Origin: Malaya genurostris | Taxonomy: Eukaryota; Arthropoda; Insecta; Diptera; Culicidae | NCBI RefSeq assembly: GCF_030247185.1 | Contig: NC_080571.1 | Location: 40,083,502-40,147,501 of the forward strand | Direction of reading: 5' to 3' | Length of the DNA stretch: 64,000 nucleotides | Part shown: positions 53,780 to 64,000 of the stretch, piece by piece | How positions within the stretch are numbered: the stretch's first letter is position 1 | How the letters are laid out: the number at the start of each line of letters is the position of its first letter | Position numbers and translations under genes: made by a program | The notes under the pieces: model-generated | Told to the model about the DNA's origin: nothing | The model's database searches: none | What the model saw: the letters and a program-made list of their open reading frames with translations, nothing else

Positions 53780-53925
53780 GTTGCAAAATCCGCATAATCA
53801 ATCAACTTATACGAACAATTATTGATGTTTGGAAGTGTGAAAGAAGCATGTTAGTTTTATTCTGATTTACATGCTTCAGGAATGTCTCTGACATTACGCA
53901 CTCGCATTTAGCTTGGTTTGTGCAA
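53780..53925 (-). repeat. End fragment of the GGCGGGTGGGTAATGTCAGAG dispersed family
   Basis: ATCAATCAACTTATACGAAC, ATTATTGATGTTTGGAAGTG and AATGTCTCTGACATTACGCAC correspond in order to 20515-20620 and 33600-33710. Confidence 0.7.
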
Positions 53926-53999
53926 TATTCACTTAATACTTTTCGATTTTTTCACGTTTCGTCTTCGGCACAGATAGAGCATTACTGTCTCTGGCCATA

Positions 54000-55250
54000 A
54001 AGACTGTCCCAGAAAGTATGGACGCAACCACAAACCGCTGTCATTTCGCAATGGTTTACACTCTTCTTTAACCACTTGTGCAGTTGTTTATTCGTTTTCA
54101 TTAGTTTGTTTCGAAATGCGTGGACTTTCAGCAAAACAACGTCGAAAAATTGTGTACAAATGGTGCACAGAACGAGGACTGTCACTGAGAAAGATAGCAA
54201 AAATGGAAGGAGTAAGTGAAAAAGCCGTGCGAAATGCAATCAGGAAGTTCGGATTTGAGGATAAACCGAAAACGGATCTAAAAAAGGTCCTGCTAATTCT
54301 CAGTTGGTTAAACGTATACTGAAGGCGTTCGAGCAAAAGAAGGAGGTCTCAGTTCGGGATGTGGCCAAAAAAGTGGGCACTTCGAAGTCAAATGTTCTTC
54401 GAGGTAAAGAACGTTTGAATCTTCGAACCATTAAGAAGCAGAAACAACCAAAACGTAGTCCGAAACAAGAAGCATCGATCAGGCCGAGGGTTCGAAAACT
54501 GTACAATACGATTGTTGCTGGAAATTTGAACTGCATAATCATGGACGACGAAACCTACGTGAAACTCGATTACAAATCCTTGCCGAGACCACAATATTAT
54601 ACGGTGCGAGAAGGGTAAGTGTTAAACCAGTCCGAGACATCGATTGAAGTCGAAAAATTTGGTAAGAAAGCTATAGTCTGGCAAGCAATTTGTAGCTGCG
54701 GTAAGATTTCGAAACCCTTCATCACCACTGCTTCAATGAACAGCGAAATATACATCAAGGAATGTTTACAAAAACGACTTCTACCCATGATTCGAAGCCA
54801 CAAGGATCCTGTTGTCTTCTGGCTAGATCTTGCTTCTTGCCAGTACTCGAAATCAACGGTAGAATGGTATATTACCAAAAATGTCACTTTCGTCCCAAAA
54901 GACATGAATCCACCAAATTGCCAACAACTTCGACCAATTGAGGATTTTGGGCATTAACGAAGGCACATCTTAGGAAACATGTCTCGGCAGCCGAAACCGT
55001 TCAACAGTTCGAAAAAGATTGTAAAAAAGTGTCAAAACTTGTCGCCAAGAAGTCTGTACGAAATTTACTGAGGAACGTTCGCAAGAAGGTGCGCCAGCTA
55101 GTCTACAATGGCTAAGTAGCAAATGTTGCGAATAATATTCTGTTGTTGTAGTCTAATATTATCAGTATATCGAATAAAATTTGAGTATCTAACACTTGTG
55201 AATTATTTAAAGCGAAATCAAAGTGCGTCCATAGTTTCTGGGACAGTCTT
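54000..55250 (+). mobile_element. D,D37E element, copy 3, both inverted ends
   Basis: TA flanks (53998-53999 and 55251-55252) enclose 1251 bp. The left end AAGACTGTCCCAGAAAGTAT then GGACGCA is matched at the right by TGCGTCCATAGTTTCTGGGA CAGTCTT. The spacing between the second Asp (DLAS) and the Glu (RPIED) is 37 residues in the copies that preserve both, the hallmark of mosquito ITmD37E elements. The transposase carries a 14-bp deletion and a CAA-to-TAA stop, so it is a non-autonomous copy with mobilisable ends. Confidence 0.93.
54116..55114 (+). pseudogene. Transposase pseudogene of D,D37E copy 3
   Basis: It opens with MRGLSAKQRRKIVYKW at 54116. A 14-bp deletion after RKFG (near 54251) shifts the frame. 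The second frame (54304-54618) covers the second DNA-binding helix and MDDETYVKLD, and ends at an in-frame TAA where the other copies have CAA. The frame resumes to SQYSKSTVEW, PNCQQLRPIEDF and VRQLVYNG with a further break near 54955. The second catalytic Asp is retained (WLDLAS). Confidence 0.85.
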
Positions 55251-55261
55251 TATTATTAGAC

Positions 55262-55570
55262 CTATACTGGAAACGTAATATTAGATATTGTTGTTACTTC
55301 CAACGACGAAAAAATGTTTTAAAAATCGCGGTGCACCAAGCCACCATTTTAAACGCTTATCAACATGTTCAGAAAAAAAAGTCACCGATCTTGGCTGGTC
55401 AGGAGATTCTGCAGATATTAATCCTATCGATGTATGTTTAAGACTTTATGAAATGCGAATTTTCGCAACTTCCTCTTAAAACCAGGCAAGATTTGATTCG
55501 TATACACAACAAAATCTGAAAAAATACATAAATTTACGTTTCGTCTTAGACTCATCAGTGCGTAGCAGTT
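55262..55570 (+). mobile_element. Tc1-like transposase relic
   Basis: The frame at 55288-55479 includes VTDLGWSGDSADINPIDV, a worn form of the Tc1 motif 'WPGNSPDLNPIENLW' around the third catalytic acid, where Asp replaces the usual Glu. It is followed by YEMRIFATSS, corresponding to 'LKREV..L'. No inverted ends are visible. It directly abuts D,D37E copy 3. Confidence 0.5.
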
Positions 55571-57110
55571 TATGTTTAACTGCTCCGACCTGACGGTTCA
55601 TCATAAATTTAAGTAAAAATGGTTATGTGCACCTAGTATAAATTAGGGAGTAAAACCACCCCGGTGGCACGATTGTCATCTGCATACAATTGGCTTGAAG
55701 CCGAAAATTTTGGTTCTTTGGTTCTAGTTCACTGTCAAATGCTGTGCTTAAGCAGTGTTCACACGTTCACATTTTTCTTCATACGGCTGCACCTACATAA
55801 GAAAACGATTTCGATGAAATATAATCAAACTATAATAAACCACAATTTTTTTCTCTTATTCAAAAAGAGATCAAATTACTTGTTTTATAGAGAATACTAG
55901 ACTAGAGTTATATTTATATTGGGTTTGAAGAAATTAACTTTTGACGCCAGTGTGGTTTGATTGTATGGTATGAACGTAGCTTAACGTATTGTTGACAACA
56001 ACGCCACCAAAACAAAATGCGTCGGCTTCAGGAACCAGCCTCCATAGCAGGGGAGTGAGTAAAACCCTTTTGCCCCTTAAACTTAACGAGTGGTTCAAGT
56101 CCTGTCTCTGAGCGTATCTTTTCCCAATTAATCATCTTTTCTGTTAGTTCTTCATTCATTTTCTTCTCCAATACCTATATGTTTTCGTGAGTCAGGGCAA
56201 TCCCTTAAACTTACCAAAATCTGTACGGCTAGCAAGCCTTGGTACTTGGTACCGTCCGAGATGTCAGTTTTGAAATTTTTATCATGGAGAAAAAAATATG
56301 TTTTTGGGTTAAGTACAAGATATATTAACGATTAAATTCTACCTATTCTTGCACAGGATAAATTTTGAAAAGGCGCCACATAGTAAAGTGAGTCGTAATT
56401 AAATTGTACCTATAAATCGGTTCAATTACAAAGTCAAAATAATTCAACGTTTGCACCAAGGAATTTACAAGTGAGGTGGTTTGAAAATCTAAATTACTGT
56501 CGGTTAGCTGTTCTTTTTTCGGATGATGTGGAATTAGTTGCGAAAACTAATGGGTCGTATGAAACTGTGAGCTATTTTTGTATCAGTCCTATACCAAAAG
56601 AAAAGCTGTCCTGCACCAAAAAAAAAAAATACACAGTTTTGGCAACATATGCCTAAATCGTACTTTGCATGATAACACACGCAATGCTTAGCTTTGATGC
56701 ATTGCCCAACGAAAAAGCAGTCTGAAAAAATGACAAATAAAATTGAAAATAATGAAGTACGAAACCTAGCGACAGCTCTCAATTCGCAACCCTATCCGAT
56801 CCATAGAATTCGTTCTGCCAATTGAACTACTCTGGAAACACAACTTTGTAGACTCCCCGGGAAAAAAACAGGCATACACAATCCATCACGCTATACCCGT
56901 CCCCTTTCTTCAAACTTCATATTGATCTCGGTGAAAAAAAGATGCCGAAAAAGAACGGTCTATATGGTCATATACAAAACTTTTTGAATTTCATCTGAAG
57001 AATAGAGAGTGTTAAGCATTTCAAGCAGTTATGCAAAACTTGGTAAAATGAGATTACTGTGGGCTCAAATCAGTTCCAATCCAATGTCAGTTGACGGGAA
57101 AACGTATTCA
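55571..57110. other. Intergenic; two small repeat fragments
   Basis: GCGTAGCAGTTTATGTTTAA, CTGCTCCGACCTGACGGTTC at 55560-55600 resembles the 61.7 kb duplication. TTTTGAAAAGGCGCCACATA, GTAAAGTGAGTCGTA at 56362-56397 is a fragment of the 19.4/37.4 kb element. The remainder, including ORFs at 55664 and 56471, is unassigned. Confidence 0.45.
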
Positions 57111-58190
57111 TTCCGGCTATAACAGTCCCCGGTTTCCAGCTCCGGAAGCACCGGAAATAGTGATCACAAACTCTAAAATAGAACGAATTCACTTTTCTCA
57201 CGATAGCTTATAGTCTTATGAGTCCATACATAATTCCTGAATTTCATCCGGATCAGATTTCCGGTTCTGGAATTACAAGATCTTATGAAGCGCACCGGTA
57301 CGCCCAAGCTGTGGTACGGAAGAAAAAAACACAACACCGCCTCTACGAACGAAGCACGCGATGTTCGATTTCGAGCACATGATGAAGAAAACGAAAACCA
57401 ACACTGGAGCTCGATTTCGGAAACACAAGCGAGTCCATCGGCACCGAGCACACACTAGTACAGGGTTTTCAACTGTGTTGAAAAAAAAAACAGAACACTA
57501 ATGTCTTTTACCGGTGTGTGATTTTTGTTGAATATGGTGCTGAAGAAAAGACAGGATTATGAAAGATAAAAATGTCTAACCTTCAGTTGACGACACAAAG
57601 AAGTACGAAATTTTCGAAACAGATTGTGAAACTTTTCGAACATATAGGCCTGGCTGTTTAATAACACAAAAAACTTACTGCAACTTCGACAGTCTTCCGA
57701 TTTCGGTTCCGGAAACAGTTATTCAAAATGTCCAATAAGAAACTTGCGTCGATTTCTCGTGAAATATTAATGAGAAAAGCACCATTACACCACTAGGAGG
57801 ATTAAAACAGGTTTTTATGTGTAAAAATAAGATAAGAAGACAGTAAAAATATTGCTGAGTTCGTTGAAGAAAACTTAGTGTGTATGGAAGTAGAGTAAGA
57901 TACGTTCTGAGTACTCTACTGAGTCCGCAAGCTTTCCATTCCAACATGGATCTGCAGTTCTTAAGATATGCGATCAAAGCCCTATAGGAAATCGTTGAAG
58001 TGTATTTGGTCGGTTCAGATGCGTGCCACGTGAGTTGATGCGCCCTAATTACTGACAGTTTTTATTACAAGTAATGATAACAACAATGTAATACACTTAA
58101 CGTAAAACTGGAAAATTTTTTATATTGAAATAGCAGCCTCTAAAGATATATGCTTAAATAAACGAAAACCAATTGTTAAAACTGAAATTG
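57111..58190. other. Intergenic 3' of Cep120
   Basis: TTTCCAGCTCCGGAAGCACC and CCGGATCAGATTTCCGGTTC (57130-57270) are worn pieces of the CCGGAACCGGAAGTCGGAT family. ACCACTAGGAGGATTAAAAC at 57788-57810 pairs in reverse complement with TTTTAATCCACCTAGTGGT at 17769-17787. The overlapping minus-strand ORFs at 57173-57455 have no domain. Confidence 0.45.
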
Positions 58191-58195
58191 AATCT

Positions 58196-58201
58196 TTTAT
58201 T
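58196..58201 (-). terminator. Poly(A) signal AATAAA of Cep120
   Basis: TTTATT on the plus strand reads AATAAA on the minus strand, about 85 nt after the Cep120 stop codon. Confidence 0.6.
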
Positions 58202-58283
58202 TAAAAAACGAGAAATCCTTTGTACAAAAATAAATAAAATACAGTCTTTGGCATTACACGGCAGTGTACTAATTTGAACCCGA

Positions 58284-61107
58284 TCAGCAGCAATGATCAA
58301 CGGAACAGCAAGGCTTGCACGATTGTCCTTGCTGTCGATTTTTTTCGGCAAAAATCATCTGATGGATTTTATTCATTTCATCGTCTTCGTTTGCACCTGT
58401 ACAAAAATGCTCCGGTTCAGGACCTTCCCTTAGCCACTCAATGTCCGTTCGTTTTCGTCTGCTCTTTCCGCGCAGTATCTCATTGAGCTGTTCTTCGTTC
58501 TCCAACTTCATCTTGTTCAATTCCCTAATCATCTTTGCCCATTGCTGTTTGTAGAATAATTTGGATTTTTCGGTAGCTTCCCATTTCTGCTCCAGCAAAG
58601 CGATCTGCTGTCGCTGATTGGAGTTGATTTGCGCTTCCCTCCTCAACGATTCCATCTGCTCATTCAGCTGTTCATTGGCCTGTCGCAATCTTTCGTTTTC
58701 TCGAGTCAGTCGATCATTTTTCTCTTCCAGTTCCTGACATCGCGTGTTTCGTTGGTTCCATCGGAGATTCAGATCGTCCTCTATGAGCTTTGCTTTTTCG
58801 CGGATTTCTGTCAGCTGCTGCTGGTACGAGGCCTCCAGTTTGATTTTCATTTCTGCTAGCATAGTATCCTGCTCGGTCCATTTGGCACTCTGGATAGATA
58901 GATTCTTTCTACTTTCCTCCAATGCGGCAGTTAGGGTAGAAACATGTTCCAACTTTTCGGCCAGTTCCTGTAATTAGAAGCGTTCGACTAGTAGTTTAAA
59001 TGTTTATTAATACTATCTTACCGAACATTGTTTCGATCGCTTCCGTTTCCACTCGTTGGTAAGCTTCATCAAATGATTCATCTCTTTTCGTTTTAGTTCT
59101 GCCAAAAAGAGCTCCTTCTGTTTCATCATCCATTCTTTTTGTTCCTCTAACATTTTATACGACAACTGATCATCCAACTGTGCCTTGGGAGCCGAAGGCA
59201 CTTGGGGTCCTTCGAGCGGTGCTCGACTATTGTAGTTTATTCCCACTTCATCCAAAAAGCAGAAAATGGTCGCCATTCCAATGCTTTCACCTTGTTGATT
59301 CTCCAAAATCAACACTCCGGCTTGCTTCTCTTTCGTTCCTATAACCAAACTCTGATTATCCAATCGTGCGAATCCGAACAATCCGTGGGGGCCGTTCAGT
59401 GTTAGCTTAGAACTCTCGGAAGTTATCGTTTCGAGCACCAAATCGGGAAGGGATGAAAAGTACAATTGCAACTGTAGTTTAGAAAATTCCAATGTCTCAG
59501 ATTCTACCGAAGCAAGCTCCAAAGTCATCTTGGTTAGGGGCGTGTCAGCTTTCGGGTGGTACAACGATAATTGCCACAGTCCAGCGCTCGGTCGTGTATT
59601 GAAACGAATATTCTGCACCAGTAGATTGTAGCCGAAAGTACGCGGTATGTCCCGCAGATCGCGATCTTCACAATGCAGCATTGATTCGATGTCAGTTTTA
59701 TCTGCTGGAGGAGCAGCCAACAATGGGAGCGCTACGGGCGAGAGTCCTTGTTGAAGGGTGGTTAACGGCAGTGGGGTTGGATCTTTTGGTGACTGGACAT
59801 TCATTGGTTCTGAGCAGTCCTTTTCTGCTTCTTTGAAATGCGTACTTTGTTTAATTGGCTCATTCACACTTTTCCTGTCCGAGGTCAGGTACTTCAGAGA
59901 AAATTTGCATTTGATCGATGGTGCTATCGGCGAAGACCCTACGGAAATTGCATCAGCTTCGTGTTGTTCATGCGTAATGGAACTCGATTCGATTACAAAG
60001 TACTTTTCTAATTCGTTTGTTCCTGATTTTTCTAGGTTGCTGGATAAAAAAGTAGCCAAAGATTCGTCTTGAATTAAATCTCCGAAACGAAGCGTTGAAC
60101 GACCTAGAAGAAAATAATGCTGTTACTTTAATATCGACATACACAGTTTGCTATCTTACCAACTACTTTATCCTCATAAAGAACTTCCAAATGGATCACG
60201 AATATTTCCTCAAAATATCGCTTCAGCGAGTGCAAAGATGTTCTAAAATTTATAACAATTTTCTCCTGCACTAAAAACGTACCATTCGGTTTTCTTTCGA
60301 GGACACAAGGATAGTTATCGCCAAGTAAGCTGTAGCGTAGCTGGAGGTTTGACCCAACCAACGACTCACTACTCGCCGGCTGTAACTTTTCCAACTGTTT
60401 GGCATATTTCAACACTATCTTCACTAGAAAAATGTCGCATTCATTATTGAAATTGCCGACCTGCAGCAGACCACGTTCCTCGAGCAATTGTATGGGAAGC
60501 CCTTCGCGAGACTGCAGCCTCGATGGTTCCGGATTGGCAAAGATAATCACACTGCGATCCGTTTCCTGATCGCTAGAAGCTAAAGGTTTATTTTTATCCG
60601 GCAACAAGTATCCCTTATCGGTTATCAAAACCATAATTTGAACCTCCGGCTTTTGGTTTTTCCACTCAGGACTCGTAAGGCCAAGCACTCTGTACCAACG
60701 AGGTTTTATGCTATCAGCTTTCATAGATGGCAAAAGCGGTACCGATCTTAGAGGTAAAACTAGATTGCCAACGAGGGACCGTTTTTTACCAGAACCATGC
60801 TCTAATGAATAACACTCCACTTTGATGGGAAGATTATCCGTTTTCATACGTTTCACTGAACGTCTGTCCGTTTCCCATACCAGGTTGCTATCGTAGCTGG
60901 TGGACGCGATTCCTGGCAGGCGTCTTTCGCTTTCAAGCGTGTTTTTATCCAAGGATGCTGTAAAGAAAACTGGAGTATTTTTGGTACGATGGAAACCGAT
61001 GGCTGTAAACAAAAAAAAACGATGGAATGAGTTCCGCTAAAACAAAGTTGAAATATACCTTCTAGAATTCGTAAAATTATAACAAGTTGATCTGCTGGCT
61101 GGTCCAT
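58284..61107 (-). CDS. Cep120: Centrosomal protein of 120 kDa (Cep120)
   Basis: Four exons: 61107-61059, 61002-60160, 60103-59022 and 58967-58284, all with consensus GT/AG sites and introns of 54-57 nt; 885 aa. Cep120 acts in centriole assembly and elongation. The N-terminal C2 domain is clear (DQLVIILRILEAIGFHRTKN; LVWETDRRSVKRMKTDNLPI; KPRWYRVLGL). A second C2-like/DUF3668 region follows (RGLLQVGNFNNECDIFLVKI; ICFLDE-type end), then a third (FGYNLLVQNIRFNTRPSAGL; GPHGLFGFARL). From about residue 600 to 850 a long coiled coil runs (QLDDQLSYKMLEEQKEWMMK; RLTRENERLRQANEQLNEQM). The human protein is about 986 aa, so this form is somewhat shorter. The extreme C terminus is unusually cysteine-rich (CKPCCSVDHCC). 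Confidence 0.94.
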
Positions 61108-61634
61108 ATTTTGAAAGTGTTAATTCATCAGTTACTTGAGCAGTCACAAAATTGAAATTGAGCTACATGAAACAGAAATAGAGCTAGCAAACAAAAACAT
61201 TCGGACAACCAAACTAAATTTGACAACTCAAACGAAAACAAACATTTCCACCCACACAGATGAAAATACACATTCAAATTATTTGGCTAGCTCTTTGTGA
61301 AAAAAAATTAGCAGGAAATCGAGTAATTTACTCGTTTTGTGTAATTACAACCAAGGAAGCATTAGTCTGTATTTTCTTTTTGAGGTAAGTAATCGACAAA
61401 TCGTTAATCTGATTAATTTTATAATCTTGAATATTTTTTTTCATTGTTATCACAAATTACGAACAGCATATAACTTGGCATATAATCATACGGAATTCCA
61501 TTTCAAAGTGGATGTTGTTGTTTTTTATTGAAAAACATTGGTGACGTGGATTGTTCTGGTTTTGCACTTTCGAGCAGAAGTGCAATTGTTCGACGGTGTG
61601 CCATTTCTGCTCAAAAGTGCAAAACAGTGAACGG
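61108..61634. other. 5' flank of Cep120 and intergenic DNA
   Basis: No TATA box is evident in the first 100 bases upstream of the Cep120 ATG (minus-strand sense). GCACTTTCGAGCAGAAGTGC and TTTCTGCTCAAAAGTGCAAA near 61564-61622 form a small inverted pair bordering the duplication that follows. Confidence 0.4.
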
Positions 61635-62116
61635 TGTTTTCGTTCGGCACGTCAGAAATGACTTAGCACTTCGGTGCTTATTACAAGTGTGTTGCAAATA
61701 GCAATAACTACGTCTGCTTAGCGGTTCAAATTGAACTATTTAAGTTCGCAGTAAGCAGTTCAATTTGAACTGCTCTGCACTGACGAGCCTAAGACGAAAC
61801 GTAAAGATAGTGAAATTGGTTATGTGCCCCAGCACAAAATAAGGTTAACCCCTAAATGACCATCTGAATCGGCCAGTATTAGTCGAAACTTGTTTTCGTT
61901 CGGCACGTCAGGAAAGACTTAACACTTCGGTGCTTATTACAAGTGTGTTGCAAATAGCAATAACTTTACGTCTGCATAGCGGTTCAAATTGAACTGTTTA
62001 AGTTCGCAGTAGGCAGTTTAATTTGAACTGCTCTGCACTGACGAGTCTATGACGAAACGTAAAGATAGTGAAATTGGTTATGTGCCCTAGCACAAAATAA
62101 GGTTAACCCCTAAATA
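61635..62116. repeat. Tandem duplication, period 256 bp
   Basis: 61635-61858 and 61891-62116 both read TGTTTTCGTTCGGCACGTCA, CTTCGGTGCTTATTACAAGT, CAAATAGCAATAACT, TTCAAATTGAACT, ACTGCTCTGCACTGACGAG, GACGAAACGTAAAGATAGTG and GTTAACCCCTAAAT. They differ at about 5% of positions. Each unit includes the dyad AGTTCAATTTGAACT. Decayed relatives lie at 7935-8010 and 55560-55640. Confidence 0.9.
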
Positions 62117-62153
62117 ACTAAACTAGATAACGTCAAACGTTCTAAAGTATGGT

Positions 62154-62575
62154 TTGGATAATATATGGAATAGTTTATTACGCAGATCAAATGGTACTTT
62201 TAAACGTGGTAGGTATTTAACGAAATTACGAAGTTCGACCAATTCCGTCGAGATGGGTCATCATCCATATCTTTCGAATTTGAAATATGTATACAATGAT
62301 GGAGGTTTATCTTTCTATGACATCGCGTACAATTTTCTAGAATTAGGATCTTGTCTTTATTGGTTTTGTTGATAAAACCTTATAAATTTAGGTGGTATAA
62401 ATGATTTCCCTTAGTCAGACTAATTAGAAATTTCACGTTTCGATTAAGAAATAATACGAAAAGTGTCAGTTTTCCATTCTATGCTGGTTTAATGAGACAC
62501 AGTAACGTTGCACAAGAAACGAAACGTAGTTTGCGTGAATTTTACAATAAACATTTGAAATAAATGGTTTAATTT
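62154..62575 (+). repeat. Unidentified coding-like repeat, copy 1
   Basis: A frame at 62154-62372 encodes RRSNGTFKRGRYLTKLRS, then EMGHHPYLSNLKYVY, DGGLSFYDIAYNFLEL and a stop. A second, overlapping-region frame downstream reads LVRLIRNFTFRLRNNTKS, GLMRHSNVAQETKRSL and ends with TAA near 62563. The portion from GAGATGGGTCATCATCCATA onward recurs at 63769-64000. I do not recognise the protein; it could be a relic of a TE or of an old viral insertion. Confidence 0.5.
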
Positions 62576-62889
62576 GGAAAACTTTAGATTATTTTGTTTT
62601 CCAGACTTCGGTGTAATTTACCACTAACGTACTGCAAATCAATAATAATTTCAACTACCGTCTAGGTCTGAACGAGGCAGAAACTTGTTCAACGGTCGAA
62701 TAATCAAAATCGGTGAACTTCGACGATTTCGAATTCCGTCCGTTTGCTTTATAAAAAAAAGTGATGATATTGAAGATTTAGATTCGTTGTAAGAATTTGC
62801 TAACATCATTTTCTTAGTTTGGATTTCATCAAATTTAAATGTTTCAATGATTCGAATCTCTTTCCGAATCAGTTTTATTTCTATTTTGC
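62576..62889. other. Intergenic, nothing recognised
   Basis: AT-rich sequence between the coding-like repeat and the GC-rich patch. No ORF or repeat was identified. Confidence 0.4.
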
Positions 62890-63480
62890 TGTGGACCCCT
62901 CGCCGCTAAAGTTGTGCACTTTTTCGAGCACTTTTTCACAAACGCCACGCCTACACTCAAGGTAATCGTGGTTGGCGTGGTGTTAGTGCATTCCAAAAGA
63001 AAAAGCTTTTCTCGTCTTCACCGATCACCGCAATTCGAAAAGCAAATTTTCTGTGGGCTCTTCTTCTCTTGCCATCGGCCGCAGCAGCAGAAGTGAAGCA
63101 GCCGCAGCTAGCAGTAGTGATCACACGTCGGGTTGTTCCGTGAAATAGTGCCGCAGTTCGTTTGTCAGTGTATTCCGCTCCTTCTGGACCGGAAGGTTAG
63201 TGAAATTGTGTAAATCTTGTGCTGTACGGGCTAGTGACCCCGCCGAGCAAGGCCGGAAGTGTTAGAAAAAAAAAACGATGAACAATTCCCCCTGGGAATG
63301 CCTTAAAAAGTTTTCTTGTGCTATCGAAACGAGAGAGCAGGGAATATAACGGGATCAGAGCCGAGTCGAGTGCAGCCTGCCTGTGCATAGTGAACGGACA
63401 TTACCGTACGAAAATAGTGGTATAACTAGGCCGGACTTAGTGCGGATGGTGGTTCGATTGGACAGCGACAGCAAGGTAAA
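62890..63480 (+). promoter_or_regulatory. GC-rich patch: candidate TSS and untranslated first exon
   Basis: GC content rises sharply against the flanks, with CGCAGCAGCAG and CCGCAGCTAGCAGTAG runs. TGTCAGTGTATTCC (63163-63176) contains an initiator-like TCAGT. The stretch ends at GACAGCAAG followed by GTAAAT (63475), a plausible donor. No substantial ORF runs through it. This looks like the 5' UTR exon of a gene whose coding exons lie to the right of the window, but the 5' region of a transposable element is equally possible because copy 2 of the coding-like repeat follows. Confidence 0.35.
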
Positions 63481-63768
63481 TTTAGAATTTCATGTTTGAG
63501 TCATGAATAGCCACACTTTTTTCTCCACTGCCTCAAGTAATATGTCTGCATTAAGGTGGGGGAGAGCAGCAAAGATGAAAATCGATCAAAATGGAAACTT
63601 TGATGGAATATTGAGCAACAAGAAAAAAAAACTGCTCGACTGGGCAGTGGGCATTCCGGATTGCACAAACACAAATCTAAACACCGAACGAACTGTCAGA
63701 ATGTTGAATCTTGAATGAACGCAAACCCCTGTGTACGGGACAGTGGGTGTGTAATCGATTTCGAAGGA
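63481..63768. other. Possible intron start, no defended gene
   Basis: A 71-codon ORF (63503-63718) begins MNSHTFFSTASSN and contains ILSNKKKKLLDWAVGIPD. No domain was recognised and its start lies downstream of the putative donor. Confidence 0.3.
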
Positions 63769-64000
63769 ATCGAGATGGGTCATCATCCATATCTTTCGGA
63801 TTTGAAATATGTATACAGTGATGGAGGATTATCTTTCTATGACATCACGTACAATTTTCTAGAATTAGGATTTTGTCTTGATTGGTTTTTGTTGGTAAAA
63901 CCTAATAAATTTAGGTGGTATAATTGATTTCCCTAAGTCAGACTAATTAGAAATTTCACGTTTCGATTAAGAAATAATACGAAAAGTGTCAGTTTTCCAT
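63769..64000 (+). repeat. Unidentified coding-like repeat, copy 2 (runs off the window)
   Basis: It is about 93-94% identical to 62249-62480, starting GAGATGGGTCATCATCCATA. The frame reads HPYLSDLKYVYSDGGLSFYD, then YNFLELGFCLDWFLLVKPNK and FRWYN before a stop. Several differences from copy 1 change amino acids (N/D, N/S, A/T), so both copies are probably drifting. The right edge of the window cuts it. Confidence 0.6.

Noticed and set aside
62249..62575. Mitochondrial insertion (NUMT), suggested by AT-rich coding-like text
   Set aside because: The peptides do not resemble any mitochondrial protein I know and the flanks do not continue in mitochondrial order.

Overview
This is a 64 kb stretch of nuclear DNA from an insect, almost certainly a mosquito. 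Three things point there: a secreted leucine-rich-repeat protein with a C-terminal coiled coil (the LRIM layout), three copies of a Tc1/mariner-type element with the D,D37E spacing of mosquito ITmD37E elements, and AT-rich intergenic DNA packed with MITEs and non-LTR retrotransposons. Protein genes are few, have short introns near their 5' or 3' ends, and sit between dense transposable-element (TE) layers. No species can be named from the sequence alone.

Cellular genes. (1) 4485-4686 (-): first coding exon of a small single-pass membrane protein (gene A). (2) 22537-23670 (+): two-exon LRIM-like secreted LRR protein, 356 aa. (3) 29981-34903 (-): two-exon small membrane protein (gene B, 150 aa). 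Its exon 1 matches gene A in layout, length and splice phase, so the two look like paralogues. (4) 40074-42057 (+): two-exon secreted glycoside hydrolase family 31 protein with a TATA box. (5) 58284-61107 (-): complete four-exon Cep120 centriole protein, 885 aa. A GC-rich patch at 62890-63480 looks like an untranslated first exon or promoter, and 35214-35388 is a weak exon candidate. The genes do not form a pathway.

Mobile DNA. 42981-49006 (-) is a full-length I-clade retrotransposon with both ORFs open, an A tail and a matching target-site duplication. A related, 5'-truncated copy with its own duplication lies at 12971-16800 and carries a hAT-type MITE. A third, different non-LTR relic (1549-2790) is split by a 238-bp MITE; removing the MITE and one 7-bp duplication restores the reading frame. 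DNA transposons are D,D37E copies at 11466, 35627 and 54000, a DD41D mariner at 24031, and two mariners at 26473 and 32011. MITEs and foldbacks are nested, best seen at 25984-29365, where a foldback holds a mariner in its spacer and a TA-flanked MITE in one arm.

Other repeats. Tandem DNA includes a 23-bp minisatellite at 753-993, a 250-bp pure AT run at 50891-51140 inside a decayed array, and a 256-bp-period duplication at 61635-62116. Several dispersed families recur within the window. One is a roughly 1 kb element in inverted orientation at 19.4-20.6 and 37.4-38.3 kb; another is an unidentified coding-like repeat at 62.2 and 63.8 kb. The remaining long intervals are AT-rich and hold nothing I can name; they are listed individually.
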